Positions 7,213 to 14,997 of a stretch of 44,043 nt of DNA are shown here, in pieces. This stretch comes from Treponema sp. (GTDB lineage: Bacteria > Spirochaetota > Spirochaetia > Treponematales > Breznakiellaceae), in assembly GCA_031286205.1 (NCBI GenBank), contig JAITUR010000049.1, positions 1 through 44,043 of the forward strand, read 5' to 3'. The position numbers and the translations under genes are program-made. A model generated the notes under the pieces. It worked only from the letters and a program-made list of their open reading frames with translations, was not told the origin of the DNA and did not search any database. The first letter of the stretch is position 1. Every line of letters begins with the position of its first letter.

Positions 7213-8064
7213 ATGGCAACTGAAAAAAAGCCGGCAGTTAAGAAACCTGCGGCGAAGAAACCGGCGGCTAAAAAGCCTGTAGCAAAAAAACCCGCAGTTA
7301 AGAAACCTGCGGCTAAAAAACCGGCAGCGAAAAAGCCGGCAGCGAAAAAACCTGCGGTAAAAAAGCCGGCAGCGAAAAAACCGGCAGCGAAAAAACCAAA
7401 TATCGGGGGCACAACAGCAAAAACCGCGGCAAAAAAACCGTTAATTAAAACATCCGACAAACCGGCAAAAACAACTATGCCTAAAGAAGTTCTTGATCCA
7501 AACATTAAATTCCGCAATTTGTTTGATGCTTATGCCAAGAATAAACTTCCGTTTGCTCAAGGTTATATTATTTCATCGTTCTTTAGTGAATTAAATGCCT
7601 ATTCAGTTTACGAAGTTGTATCCTATGCAGGCGTAAAAGAAATTTACCCGTCCAGCGAGGGGCTTCAGTTTGTTTGCGGCGGCAAAAAATTGTACATTTT
7701 AGTGGAACATGATACATACGAGAAAAAGTTTATAGAACCTGTCAGCAGAAGCAGGTCGGACGGCGAACAAATACCAAAGCGTTTTAGCGAACTGGAAACC
7801 TTTATTGCAAGAAACCAGTACAGAATCATGGTAGCAAAAGAACCCAATGAACTTACAGGTTCGTTTACCGTTCTTAAACCGACAAGCATTAACTTTTCTG
7901 TAGTATTTTATCAATTAGACGATGTTTATAAGTCTATTGGTGCTTTCTTTGTAGAATCACTTAACAGACAGCGAAAAGTACCGGAAGCCGATGCAAAAAA
8001 AGCTTCTCAGTTAATCGTCCAAACCATAGAAAAAACAATGAGCTTTAAGGGTGAGTACGCATAA
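7213..8064 (+). CDS. Basic KPAA-repeat protein with a unique C-terminal domain
   Basis: Residues 5-62 of 283 consist of about twelve pentapeptides of the type KKPAA or KKPAV, giving an H1-histone-like, strongly basic and disordered tail. A second Lys-rich linker follows (TAAKKPLIKTSDK). From about residue 93 a globular, mixed alpha/beta domain begins (NIKFRNLFDAYAKNKLPF, GLQFVCGGKKLYILVEHD, SINFSVVFYQLDDVYKSI). I do not recognise it. AAGGAGGG is 6 bases before ATG; a clean terminator follows. Similar tails in other bacteria bind DNA or polyphosphate, so nucleic-acid binding is a reasonable inference, while the C-terminal domain stays unassigned. The DNA coding the tail is an imperfect 15-bp tandem repeat and may vary in length. 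Confidence 0.85.
   Translation: MATEKKPAVKKPAAKKPAAKKPVAKKPAVKKPAAKKPAAKKPAAKKPAVKKPAAKKPAAKKPNIGGTTAKTAAKKPLIKTSDKPAKTTMPKEVLDPNIKFRNLFDAYAKNKLPFAQGYIISSFFSELNAYSVYEVVSYAGVKEIYPSSEGLQFVCGGKKLYILVEHDTYEKKFIEPVSRSRSDGEQIPKRFSELETFIARNQYRIMVAKEPNELTGSFTVLKPTSINFSVVFYQLDDVYKSIGAFFVESLNRQRKVPEADAKKASQLIVQTIEKTMSFKGEYA
7222..7404 (+). repeat. 15-bp imperfect tandem repeats encoding KKPAA units
   Basis: About twelve 15-base units close to AAAAAGCCGGCAGCG are arranged head to tail inside the coding sequence. Synonymous drift (GCG/GCA/GCC, CCG/CCT/CCC) makes the copies imperfect, but several adjacent ones are nearly identical, which favours slippage. Confidence 0.85.
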
Positions 8065-8095
8065 CTCTAATTTCTGCGGTTATTAGTTTTTATTT

Positions 8096-8126
8096 AAAAG
8101 CCTGATCTTGTGGTCAGGCTTTTTTT
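8096..8126 (+). terminator. Rho-independent terminator of the KPAA gene
   Basis: AAAAGCCTGA (8096-8105) pairs with TCAGGCTTTT (8114-8123) around the loop TCTTGTGG, followed by a T tract to 8126. The loop contains the -35 box of the next promoter. Confidence 0.9.
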
Positions 8127-8136
8127 ATTGTATAAT
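8108..8136 (+). promoter_or_regulatory. Promoter nested in the terminator, giving a leaderless mRNA
   Basis: TTGTGG (8108-8113, in the terminator loop), a 17-base spacer and a consensus TATAAT (8131-8136) are followed by 6 bases and ATG 8143. No SD fits between, so transcription should begin at or next to the start codon. Confidence 0.6.
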
Positions 8137-8142
8137 ATCTTT

Positions 8143-8694
8143 ATGACAAAGAAACCTCGTACTTTAAGTACCGCTAAAAAAGCACCCGCTAAAAAAACGG
8201 GTATAAAGAAAAAAGATGCTGTATGGGAAAAACTTGCAAAAGAATTAAAGCTGATAATTCCCAAGCTTGATTCGGAAGGGCTTGCTTTTCTTGTAGAGCA
8301 ATCCAGGATTCACCTTTACAATATGCAGGTGGATGATCTTAACAGAATGAAGCAGGAAGCGTATGCCAATGCCAAAAAAAAATCGGGCGGAAAAACTAAA
8401 ACGGTAAAAACGCAATCCTCTAAAACCGAATTTTTTGGGGTAGATGCAACAAGCGCCGGATATTATTTGCGCTGCACCGGAGGCGGAACGATGTTCTCTA
8501 AAAGCGAAATGGTGCAAATGGTTAAAATTGCTCATGGTCCGGGAAGCGCACAGGAAACAGGTACTCGCCTTTATAGCTGGTTTACCCGCGAAAGAAGCGA
8601 TGTCTTATCCACTCTTCAGATAACGGACAGGCTGGATAAAAAACTTTTATCGCTGGCTGCTTTTATAAAGAAAAATTTTAAAGTGAAAAGTTAA
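8143..8694 (+). CDS. Basic hypothetical protein
   Basis: This 183-residue protein is not recognised. The first 25 residues are Lys/Ala/Pro-rich (KKAPAKKTGIKKKD), echoing the tail of the upstream KPAA protein. Another basic linker lies near residues 76-92 (KKKSGGKTKTVKT). The C-terminal half is compact: SKTEFFGVDATSAGYYLRC, GTMFSKSEMVQMVKI, RLYSWFTRERSDVL. ATG 8143 is preferred over the in-frame GTG 8110, because that GTG lies inside the terminator hairpin and before the -10 box. The gene ends 6 bases before nifS, so nifS and nifU may be read from the same promoter. A nucleic-acid related role is only a guess from charge. Confidence 0.75.
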   Translation: MTKKPRTLSTAKKAPAKKTGIKKKDAVWEKLAKELKLIIPKLDSEGLAFLVEQSRIHLYNMQVDDLNRMKQEAYANAKKKSGGKTKTVKTQSSKTEFFGVDATSAGYYLRCTGGGTMFSKSEMVQMVKIAHGPGSAQETGTRLYSWFTRERSDVLSTLQITDRLDKKLLSLAAFIKKNFKVKS

Positions 8695-8700
8695 CAGAAA

Positions 8701-9927
8701 ATGACTAAGAATCTACGAAAAGTTTATATTGACTACAATGCTACTACACCATTAAGGGCGGAAGTAAAAACTCTAATAATCGAAGATCTGGAAAATTTTG
8801 GCAATGCTTCCAGTATGCATGCCTTGGGAAGATTTGCCCGTGCCAAAGTAGAACAGGCAAGGGCGCAGGTGGGCGCATTAATAAACGCAGACCCTTCCGA
8901 AATATCCGGCTCCATTGTTTTTACTTCTGGCGGCTCTGAGGCAAATAATATGGTGTTTCAGACCATGTACCGCCTTGTTGCCTGTTCCAATTGCCGGCAG
9001 GGTAAAAGTTTTGGCGCGCATAAAACGGATGTCCAAAATAGAAACGAAATTCTTACCACTTCTATCGAACACCCCTGTGTATTAAATTCCGCATTAAACA
9101 TAGAAGAGACGGGCTTAAAAGTTAAAATTCTTCCGGTGGACGAAAATGGCAAGTTAAAAATCGATGCTCTTAAAAATGCATTAAGCGATAAAACCCTTTT
9201 TGTTTCTGTAATGGCGGCGAATAACGAAATTGGCGTAATACAAAATATAAAAGAAATAACCGCGCTTGTAAAAAATGCGGGTGCTTTTATGCATACCGAT
9301 GCTGTGCAAGCTGCGGGAAAAATCCCTATCAATGTTAAAGATTGGGGAGTAGATTATTTAACTTTATCCGCGCATAAAATATATGGCCCCAAGGGAGTGG
9401 GCGCATTATATGTAAAAAAAGGCGTACCGCTCTTTCCGCTTATTCATGGAGGACATCAGGAAAATAGTCTTAGGGCGGGAACTTACAATAACACGGGTAT
9501 TTTTGGTTTTGGGAAAGCGGCAGAACTTGCCGCCGCCGAGATAGACAAATACAACAGCGCAATTACGCCCCTGCGCGACAAGCTTCGTGCCGGACTGGAA
9601 GCAAATATTCCAAATATAACAATAAACGGCGGAAATACAGACACTCTTCCAAATACTCTTAATATATCTTTTCCCGGCGCAGAAGGTGAAGCAATTTTAT
9701 TATCGATGGATATGCAGGGTATACAGGCATCTACAGGTTCTGCCTGCGCTTCTGGAAGTCTGGAGCCGTCTCATGTATTATCGGCGATTGGTCTTGGTCC
9801 CGAACTTTCTCATGGGTCTATTCGTTTTAGCCTGGGATGGGGTATAACAGAAGATGATATAAATTATATAATAGAGACATTGCCGCCAATTATTGCGCGG
9901 TTAAGATCTATGTCAACGATAACATAA
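8701..9927 (+). CDS. nifS: Cysteine desulfurase (NifS/IscS type)
   Basis: This 408-residue PLP enzyme abstracts sulfur from cysteine as a persulfide for Fe-S cluster assembly. The N-terminus VYIDYNATTPLR and FTSGGSEANNM are family hallmarks. SAHKIYGPKGVGALYV gives the Schiff-base Lys226, GGHQENSLRAGT is the cofactor phosphate region, and STGSACASGSLEPSHVL contains the persulfide Cys349. A short Cys-containing insertion near residues 95-110 (SNCRQGKSFGAHK) is unusual for the family. The gene follows the basic hypothetical gene by 6 bases with no clear SD, and nifU follows after 33 bases. Use of nifS rather than iscS reflects the NifU-type partner; nitrogenase genes are not present here. Confidence 0.94.
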   Translation: MTKNLRKVYIDYNATTPLRAEVKTLIIEDLENFGNASSMHALGRFARAKVEQARAQVGALINADPSEISGSIVFTSGGSEANNMVFQTMYRLVACSNCRQGKSFGAHKTDVQNRNEILTTSIEHPCVLNSALNIEETGLKVKILPVDENGKLKIDALKNALSDKTLFVSVMAANNEIGVIQNIKEITALVKNAGAFMHTDAVQAAGKIPINVKDWGVDYLTLSAHKIYGPKGVGALYVKKGVPLFPLIHGGHQENSLRAGTYNNTGIFGFGKAAELAAAEIDKYNSAITPLRDKLRAGLEANIPNITINGGNTDTLPNTLNISFPGAEGEAILLSMDMQGIQASTGSACASGSLEPSHVLSAIGLGPELSHGSIRFSLGWGITEDDINYIIETLPPIIARLRSMSTIT

Positions 9928-9960
9928 ATGGTATCGATTTAAATAATTAAGGAGGGGTTT

Positions 9961-10548
9961 ATGAACGGATTATATTCAGATACAGTAATGGAACATTTTA
10001 CAAATCCGCGCAATGCGCTTTTGGAAGACGAAGCTTCGTTTGGAGCAGATGCCAGAGGGCTTACAGGCAATATAAAATGCGGCGATCAAATGCTTATGCT
10101 GTTAAAAATAAAAGACGATGTTATTACCGATGTCCGCTGGAAAACTTACGGATGCGCAAGCGCTATTGCCTCTACAAGTATGCTGTCAGAAACAATTAAA
10201 GGCATGAAAATCGAAGATGCCTACAAAGTAAAACCGGAAGACCTTGTAGCAAAACTTGGCGGACTTCCAAGTTTTAAGATACACTGCTCTGTTTTAGGCG
10301 ATAAAGCCCTGAGATCGGCAATTGACGAATATCTGGAAAAAACAGGCAGAAAGGGAATGTTAAAAGAAGAAAGCAGTGTTATCTGTCATTGTTTGGGCAT
10401 TACCGATAAAGATATAGAAGAAGCTTTTCATAACGGAGCCCGCGATTGGGAAGCCTTGCAGCAAGCCACCAAAATTGGAACTGTCTGCGGCTCTTGTAAA
10501 GAAAAAGCGGATGAGTATCTGCATGGTCTGGAACATATTTACAGTTAA
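9961..10548 (+). CDS. nifU: NifU-type Fe-S scaffold with BFD-like [2Fe-2S] domain
   Basis: This 195-residue scaffold protein assembles Fe-S clusters with sulfur from the adjacent NifS. Residues 1-125 form the IscU-like domain with ligands C40 (GNIKCGDQ), C65 (TYGCASA) and C109 (IHCSVLG). Residues 138-190 are a BFD-like [2Fe-2S] domain with C142, C144 (CHC) and C176, C179 (CGSC). The C-terminal NFU domain of full NifU is absent, so this is a shortened two-domain form. IscU has Asp at the position after GN(I/P)xCGD, and that GD is kept. GGAGGGG precedes ATG. The gene converges on the FGGY kinase gene; a small hairpin spans the two stop codons. Confidence 0.92.
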   Translation: MNGLYSDTVMEHFTNPRNALLEDEASFGADARGLTGNIKCGDQMLMLLKIKDDVITDVRWKTYGCASAIASTSMLSETIKGMKIEDAYKVKPEDLVAKLGGLPSFKIHCSVLGDKALRSAIDEYLEKTGRKGMLKEESSVICHCLGITDKDIEEAFHNGARDWEALQQATKIGTVCGSCKEKADEYLHGLEHIYS

Positions 10549-10559
10549 ACAATTTAACT
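10543..10559. other. Small hairpin spanning two convergent stop codons
   Basis: AGTTAA (10543-10548) and TTAACT (10554-10559) form a 6-bp stem containing the stop codons of nifU and of the FGGY kinase. It may act as a weak bidirectional terminator, but it is AT-rich and lacks a clear T tract. Confidence 0.35.
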
Positions 10560-11756
10560 ATTAGGCAAATATTTTTTTTCTATCTTTACCAATTTTGCAC
10601 AGGCTTCGTTAAACGAAGAATACTTCCCAAGGAAACAGGAGCCGATTATTGCGCAGCCTAAAAGCTCGGCTTCTTTGTAATGCAGAGTTTGGATTTCTTT
10701 GCCTGTTATATCTGCTTTTAGCTGGTTCATGTAATCGTTTGCCGATATTCCGCCTGTTACTCTTAGCAAATTTATTTTTACTCCTGTTTCTTCCATTTTG
10801 TCTATTATTTCTTTTACTTTATAGCACAATTCTTGCAAAACAGCATTTGCTGTTTCTCTTTGCGTTGAATTTTCGCTTTCTCTTGCTACAGCAAAAAAAT
10901 CTTTAATATTAGATAACCCCAAAATCTCGCTTGTTTGCTCTATCATAAAACCGGACATATCTATTTTTCCCGATAAATTCCAATACGGTTTTATTGGATG
11001 CCCATAAGACATTAGTCTGTCTGCATTTACACAATTTTCCGTACAAAGATTTATTCCTTCCGATGAACCTGTACGATCCAAAGCCTCGCCCGGTTTGGTT
11101 ATTCCTGCCCCTATAATTGCGGCATAAAAATCCGGTCCGCCCGAAATTACGGGGATATTTTTATTAAACCCGAATTTATCCGCAACTTTTTCCGATAACA
11201 CGCCAAATTTATTGCCGGGTCGAATAAAAGGAGGAAACTTTGATTTATCCAGCCCCAGTTTTTTTAAAACTTCGTCATTCCAAAACCAACGGTCGAATCC
11301 ATCGGAAGGAAAAACGGAACAGGCGCAATTTGTTAGTTTATATGCCAAATATTCGGGGCATCCAAGAAAATATTTTGTATGCCGGTACAGGTCTTCTTCT
11401 TCGTTTTTTATCATTAATACTTTTGGAAGAAAAAAAGCTGCGTCTACAAAGCCGCCCATTATTTTAGAAACTTCATCCTGATACTCTTCCGCGCCGCGAT
11501 CGAACCATAATCGCGCATCAGAAGTATTGCCGTTTAAAAGTACGGGAACAAGCGTGGGACCGTTTCCGCTTATTACGATAGTTTTTATTTTATCCTGATT
11601 TCCCAACTGCAAACAGCAAAATCTAAACCCTCTTAACCATTGACTGCTATCTCCATCCTGAGACATGGGAGCCGATGCAAAACCAAGTCGATTGCCGTTA
11701 TAGTCCCAGAGAGCGGATTTAAAATTACTGGTTCCAATATCTATAGTTAATAACAT
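10554..11756 (-). CDS. FGGY-family carbohydrate kinase
   Basis: This 400-residue ATP-dependent sugar kinase resembles xylulokinase. The first actin-like domain starts LLTIDIGTSNFKSALWD, the phosphate loop. ISGNGPTLVPVL contains the usual region preceding substrate contacts, GGPDFYAAIIGAG starts the second domain and LLRVTGGISANDYMNQLKAD is the FGGY C-terminal signature. It is about 80-100 residues shorter than typical FGGY kinases, mainly in the second domain. The substrate cannot be read from sequence. It overlaps the end of trmB by 10 bases, and AAGGAA lies upstream inside trmB, so the two genes share a transcript despite unrelated roles. Confidence 0.85.
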   Translation of the reverse strand: MLLTIDIGTSNFKSALWDYNGNRLGFASAPMSQDGDSSQWLRGFRFCCLQLGNQDKIKTIVISGNGPTLVPVLLNGNTSDARLWFDRGAEEYQDEVSKIMGGFVDAAFFLPKVLMIKNEEEDLYRHTKYFLGCPEYLAYKLTNCACSVFPSDGFDRWFWNDEVLKKLGLDKSKFPPFIRPGNKFGVLSEKVADKFGFNKNIPVISGGPDFYAAIIGAGITKPGEALDRTGSSEGINLCTENCVNADRLMSYGHPIKPYWNLSGKIDMSGFMIEQTSEILGLSNIKDFFAVARESENSTQRETANAVLQELCYKVKEIIDKMEETGVKINLLRVTGGISANDYMNQLKADITGKEIQTLHYKEAELLGCAIIGSCFLGKYSSFNEACAKLVKIEKKYLPNS

Positions 11757-12448
11757 TCAAATAACAATTCCTTTATTGCATGACCCTTAGCCAAACCTTT
11801 TTCTTCGAACTTTGTTTTTGGTCTCCATTCTTGCGGCGGGGCAAAATTACTATACTTGTTCTTTAAGCCGCTTGTCGCGTTTAACTCTTCCAGCGCGTGC
11901 ATGGCGTAATCTTCCCAATCTGTTGCCATATACAATAATCCGCCGGGTTTAAGGCATAAGGCCAGTTTATTTGTAAATGGCCGTTGTATTAAGCGGCGTT
12001 TGCGATGTTTTTTCTTTGGCCAAGGATCCGGAAAAAAAAGATGTACACCGTCTAATGATGCTTGCGGGATCATTTTTTCGATTACCTGGACGGCATCGAA
12101 TTCTATTATTCTGATATTAGCAAGATTTCTATTTTCTATTTCCCATAACAGTCTTCCAATGCCCGGTTTGTGGACTTCGATTCCAAGATAATTTTTATCC
12201 GGGCTTGCCTCCGCTATTACAGCAGTTGATATGCCCATTCCAAACCCAATTTCCATTATATTATTATTAGAATTGCCAAATAAATTATTAAAACAGATTT
12301 TTTCTTCGCTAAATGGAATTATAAATCTTTTAGAAAGTTTATCGTAGGCGTTTTTCTGCGCATCTGTAAAACGCCCCGCCCGTATTACATAACTTTTGTT
12401 CGTTCCTATGGATTTTGTTATTTTATCTACTTCAAAGTCCAGTTCCAT
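11747..12448 (-). CDS. trmB: tRNA (guanine-N7-)-methyltransferase
   Basis: This 233-residue SAM-dependent enzyme makes m7G46 in tRNA. MEIGFGMGISTAVIAEA is the SAM-binding motif I, NYLGIEVHKPGIGRLL follows, IRIIEFDAVQVI is motif III-like, and VHLFFPDPWPKKKHRKRRL is the TrmB hallmark. TDWEDYAMHALEE completes the C-terminal part. Length is normal. No SD precedes ATG 12448. The sequence TGATACAAT ends 6 bases before it, so the gene is probably read as a leaderless mRNA. The FGGY kinase gene follows with an overlap. Confidence 0.94.
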   Translation of the reverse strand: MELDFEVDKITKSIGTNKSYVIRAGRFTDAQKNAYDKLSKRFIIPFSEEKICFNNLFGNSNNNIMEIGFGMGISTAVIAEASPDKNYLGIEVHKPGIGRLLWEIENRNLANIRIIEFDAVQVIEKMIPQASLDGVHLFFPDPWPKKKHRKRRLIQRPFTNKLALCLKPGGLLYMATDWEDYAMHALEELNATSGLKNKYSNFAPPQEWRPKTKFEEKGLAKGHAIKELLFECY

Positions 12449-12454
12449 GTTTAT

Positions 12455-12463
12455 ATTGTATCA
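12455..12463 (-). promoter_or_regulatory. Extended -10 box of trmB, predicted leaderless
   Basis: Minus-strand TGATACAAT (12463-12455) is followed by 6 bases and the trmB ATG. No good -35 box is visible at 16-18 bases, which fits an extended -10 promoter. Confidence 0.5.
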
Positions 12464-12680
12464 TATTTTGAATTTTTCAAATAGGCGTAAAACGTGTTGG
12501 CAAAACCCTGTTGTCGATATTCTGTTCCTTAGTCCTTAGCTAAGGGTAAAACGAAAACGAATATACGGCAATCTAGCATAAAATTATGATCTTAAAATGT
12601 CTTGCTCAATAAAAAAACTCTTTAATTCAGCGGATTTTACCACTTTTTAGGATATATAATGATTTATATACTTTTTCTAC

Positions 12681-12709
12681 TTGAAAATAATAGAAAAAAA
12701 GAATAGAAT
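12681..12709 (+). promoter_or_regulatory. Promoter of the leader ORF and GNAT gene
   Basis: TTGAAA (12681-12686), a 17-base spacer and TAGAAT (12704-12709) precede the leader ORF's SD (AGGAGA at 12725-12730). Confidence 0.55.
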
Positions 12710-12735
12710 TCTATAAATTATTACAGGAGACTTAA

Positions 12736-12804
12736 ATGTCTTATGTAAGAGGTGATAGTGCATCTTGCTTTTTGACACTCGTACCAGATGTATTATTGAA
12801 CTGA
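12736..12804 (+). CDS. 22-residue leader peptide ORF
   Basis: ATG at 12736 has a good SD (AGGAGA, 5-base spacing) and sits about 20 bases after the predicted transcription start. The peptide begins MSYVRGDSASCFL and ends at TGA 12802-12804, 35 bases before the GNAT gene's ATG. It could be a regulatory upstream ORF or a genuine small protein. It has no obvious run of one amino acid as in attenuator leaders. It is too short to classify. Confidence 0.45.
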   Translation: MSYVRGDSASCFLTLVPDVLLN

Positions 12805-12839
12805 TATAAGAGTATTTAACGATACTAAGGAGAATTATA

Positions 12840-14945
12840 ATGTCTGATAACTTAGAATTGTTTCAGAAGTATTTATCATTTTTTCTGAACTTATTTAATG
12901 CTACACTAATTTTAGTACCTGTTATAATGTTTTTTTTCATTATGATTAATAAATTCTCAAAAGCATTAAAACATATATTAGCTCCTACAGGTTTTGGTTT
13001 ATTACTGCAACTCAGGGCTCTCTGGATATGCAGAAAATCTCCCGTAAAGAAAAGAGCTTTTATTGAATTTGCGATATTAGAATCGCAAGGCTCCAGCAAA
13101 ACATCTTCCGATTGGCATTCTATTATAAATAAGTTTAAGACATTTTATGCAATTAATGAACAAAATATGACGTATAACATTTCTAATTGCACTTTATTAA
13201 TAGGGGAAGAGTTTTCAAATATTACAAGAAAATATTTTAAGTATTTTGACACTCCTAATGTTAGAAAAGTTTTTGGTATACAAAAAAAACAAATTTCTTG
13301 GGTATTAAAAATACATATTGATGAAGCCTATGTAACGCCTACATGCTTATTAGCCGGATTATTATCAAGGTTTGAAGAAAAATGGAATGATTTAATTAAG
13401 AGATATATTTCTACAGCTTATATTGCAGATACCGATGAAAATATTAAAAAGAATAAATCAAATGTGATTCTTGCAAATGAATTATATTTTACTTTTGCCT
13501 GGCTGTCGTGGGGTCCCAGTTGTGAAATAAAATTTAAAAATTACTGGGCTGGACTTTGTCAAATATCATACGGAGACGAAAGCAATTCGATACCTGCAAT
13601 GGCAAACATGAATACAGATGCAATTACCAAGCTTAAAGAAAAATTTAATGATAATGCAGCGAATCGCTATGGAATTCTTGTTTCTGCTACGATATCGATA
13701 TTCGAAAATAAAACTTATTATAAAAATATCAGGGATATTATTAATCAAGAAAATGCATATTTCTATAATAAAATAAAGAATGGAGTTTTTTCGTTTGCTG
13801 CACAAATAGATGATTTATCTATTTGTGATAATTATAAAGCTAATAAATATTATTGTACTGCCTATGTTTGGCTTTTATTTGAAATTGAAGATGAAGAACA
13901 ATTCACATTCAGACCTGAAAAAAGCGTAGCATTTTTTGAGCATACGAACCTCTCAGATAAGAAAGCTTACCTGTTCTTAATTGAAACCTTAATTGATAAA
14001 AGCATAAGACATTTTACAGATGTATTCAATAATCCGAAATACGAAGGCCGTAAATATCGTTTTGTGTGTGCCATGAATGATGAAATAACTACAGCCTTTT
14101 ATAATAGATACAATGAAATTATTAATTCTGGGGGTAAGATTGGCAAGGTATTCAAAAACCGTATTATTCAAGAACCAAAACATACTCCTGCGGTTGTATT
14201 TTCAGCATACGATGAGTATTTTTTTGCAACCAATACGCTGTCTTATGTCGAAGTATCTCTTAAGGATAAGAAATCTGTTTCTGATTTAGGCAGATTTTAT
14301 ACAGATATATACATGGAAAATTTCCCAAATCCTGATGAGCGCGAATCACTTAATAATTTATTATATTACTTAAAAAAAGCTGAAACTACTGATAAATACA
14401 AATACCACATTACTCTTGCCAAGGATAATAACGGAAATGTTGTTGGAGGTGCAATATTCAATTATTTTTATAAATCAAACTCGGCGGTAATTGAATTTAT
14501 TGTTGTAAAAACAGATATGCAGTCAAGCGGCATAGGAACACAAATTTATGAACACATTTTGAAAACAATGGAATATGATGCTCGAAAAGCGAATAAGAAA
14601 AAATTAGATTATATATTTTGCGAGATTGATTCCCCTGAGAATGGAAAGTTAAGTAATGATAAATATTTATATTTCTGGAATAAATATAAATACAGGCATA
14701 TTAATTTTTCTTATATACAACCATCATTATCACCTTCACAAGCTCCGGTATCAGGGTTATGGTTTATAGTATCATCGCAAAGTGCTACAGATTTATCGAA
14801 GGTTACAGGAGAACTTATTATTAGTGTAATTCACGATTATATGAAATATGCTATGCAAATTGATAACCCTAATAAAAACTCCTCCTTTATAAAAATGAAG
14901 GGAGAGTTGTTGTCAAAACCTGTTAATGTTATTCGGATAATATAG
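12840..14945 (+). CDS. Membrane-anchored protein with C-terminal GNAT acetyltransferase domain
   Basis: This 701-residue protein has one clear N-terminal membrane segment (about residues 13-37, LFNATLILVPVIMFFFIMI). Residues 60-460 form a large region I do not recognise. The C-terminus is a GNAT fold: YHITLAKDNNGNVVGGAIFNY gives the strand with the beta-bulge, and VIEFIVVKTDMQSSGIGT is motif A, with the acetyl-CoA loop S-S-G-I-G-T at about 562-567. KKLDYIFCEID and YLYFWNKYKYRHI follow. The acceptor is unknown. AAGGAG precedes ATG. The gene is visibly more AT-rich than its neighbours (ATA, AAA and TTA codons dominate), has its own promoter and leader ORF, and is flanked by unrelated core genes. 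Horizontal acquisition is plausible. Confidence 0.8.
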   Translation: MSDNLELFQKYLSFFLNLFNATLILVPVIMFFFIMINKFSKALKHILAPTGFGLLLQLRALWICRKSPVKKRAFIEFAILESQGSSKTSSDWHSIINKFKTFYAINEQNMTYNISNCTLLIGEEFSNITRKYFKYFDTPNVRKVFGIQKKQISWVLKIHIDEAYVTPTCLLAGLLSRFEEKWNDLIKRYISTAYIADTDENIKKNKSNVILANELYFTFAWLSWGPSCEIKFKNYWAGLCQISYGDESNSIPAMANMNTDAITKLKEKFNDNAANRYGILVSATISIFENKTYYKNIRDIINQENAYFYNKIKNGVFSFAAQIDDLSICDNYKANKYYCTAYVWLLFEIEDEEQFTFRPEKSVAFFEHTNLSDKKAYLFLIETLIDKSIRHFTDVFNNPKYEGRKYRFVCAMNDEITTAFYNRYNEIINSGGKIGKVFKNRIIQEPKHTPAVVFSAYDEYFFATNTLSYVEVSLKDKKSVSDLGRFYTDIYMENFPNPDERESLNNLLYYLKKAETTDKYKYHITLAKDNNGNVVGGAIFNYFYKSNSAVIEFIVVKTDMQSSGIGTQIYEHILKTMEYDARKANKKKLDYIFCEIDSPENGKLSNDKYLYFWNKYKYRHINFSYIQPSLSPSQAPVSGLWFIVSSQSATDLSKVTGELIISVIHDYMKYAMQIDNPNKNSSFIKMKGELLSKPVNVIRII

Positions 14946-14977
14946 AACAGTATGTACCGTTTAGCAATTTTATAGAA

Positions 14978-14997
14978 GGAGTAATCCAATTTACTCC
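14978..14997. terminator. Possible bidirectional terminator hairpin
   Basis: GGAGTAA (14978-14984) pairs perfectly with TTACTCC (14991-14997) around a 6-base loop between the convergent GNAT and M16 genes. It includes the M16 stop codon. T tracts are short, so efficiency is doubtful. Confidence 0.4.

Larger units (their letters stand above)
12449..12839. other. AT-rich divergent intergenic region with leader ORF
   Basis: This region holds the trmB -10 box (minus) and the promoter and leader ORF of the GNAT gene (plus). A 12-bp perfect palindrome, CCTTAGCTAAGG, lies at 12534-12545 and could be an operator or element remnant. I see no other gene in the remainder. Confidence 0.5.

Noticed and set aside
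7161-7517. Minus-strand ORF with Gly-Phe-Ala repeats
   Set aside because: It is the antisense shadow of the KKPAA repeats and has no ribosome site.
8110-8142. GTG start for a longer version of the basic hypothetical protein
   Set aside because: It lies inside the terminator hairpin and upstream of the -10 box; the ATG at 8143 fits the promoter.
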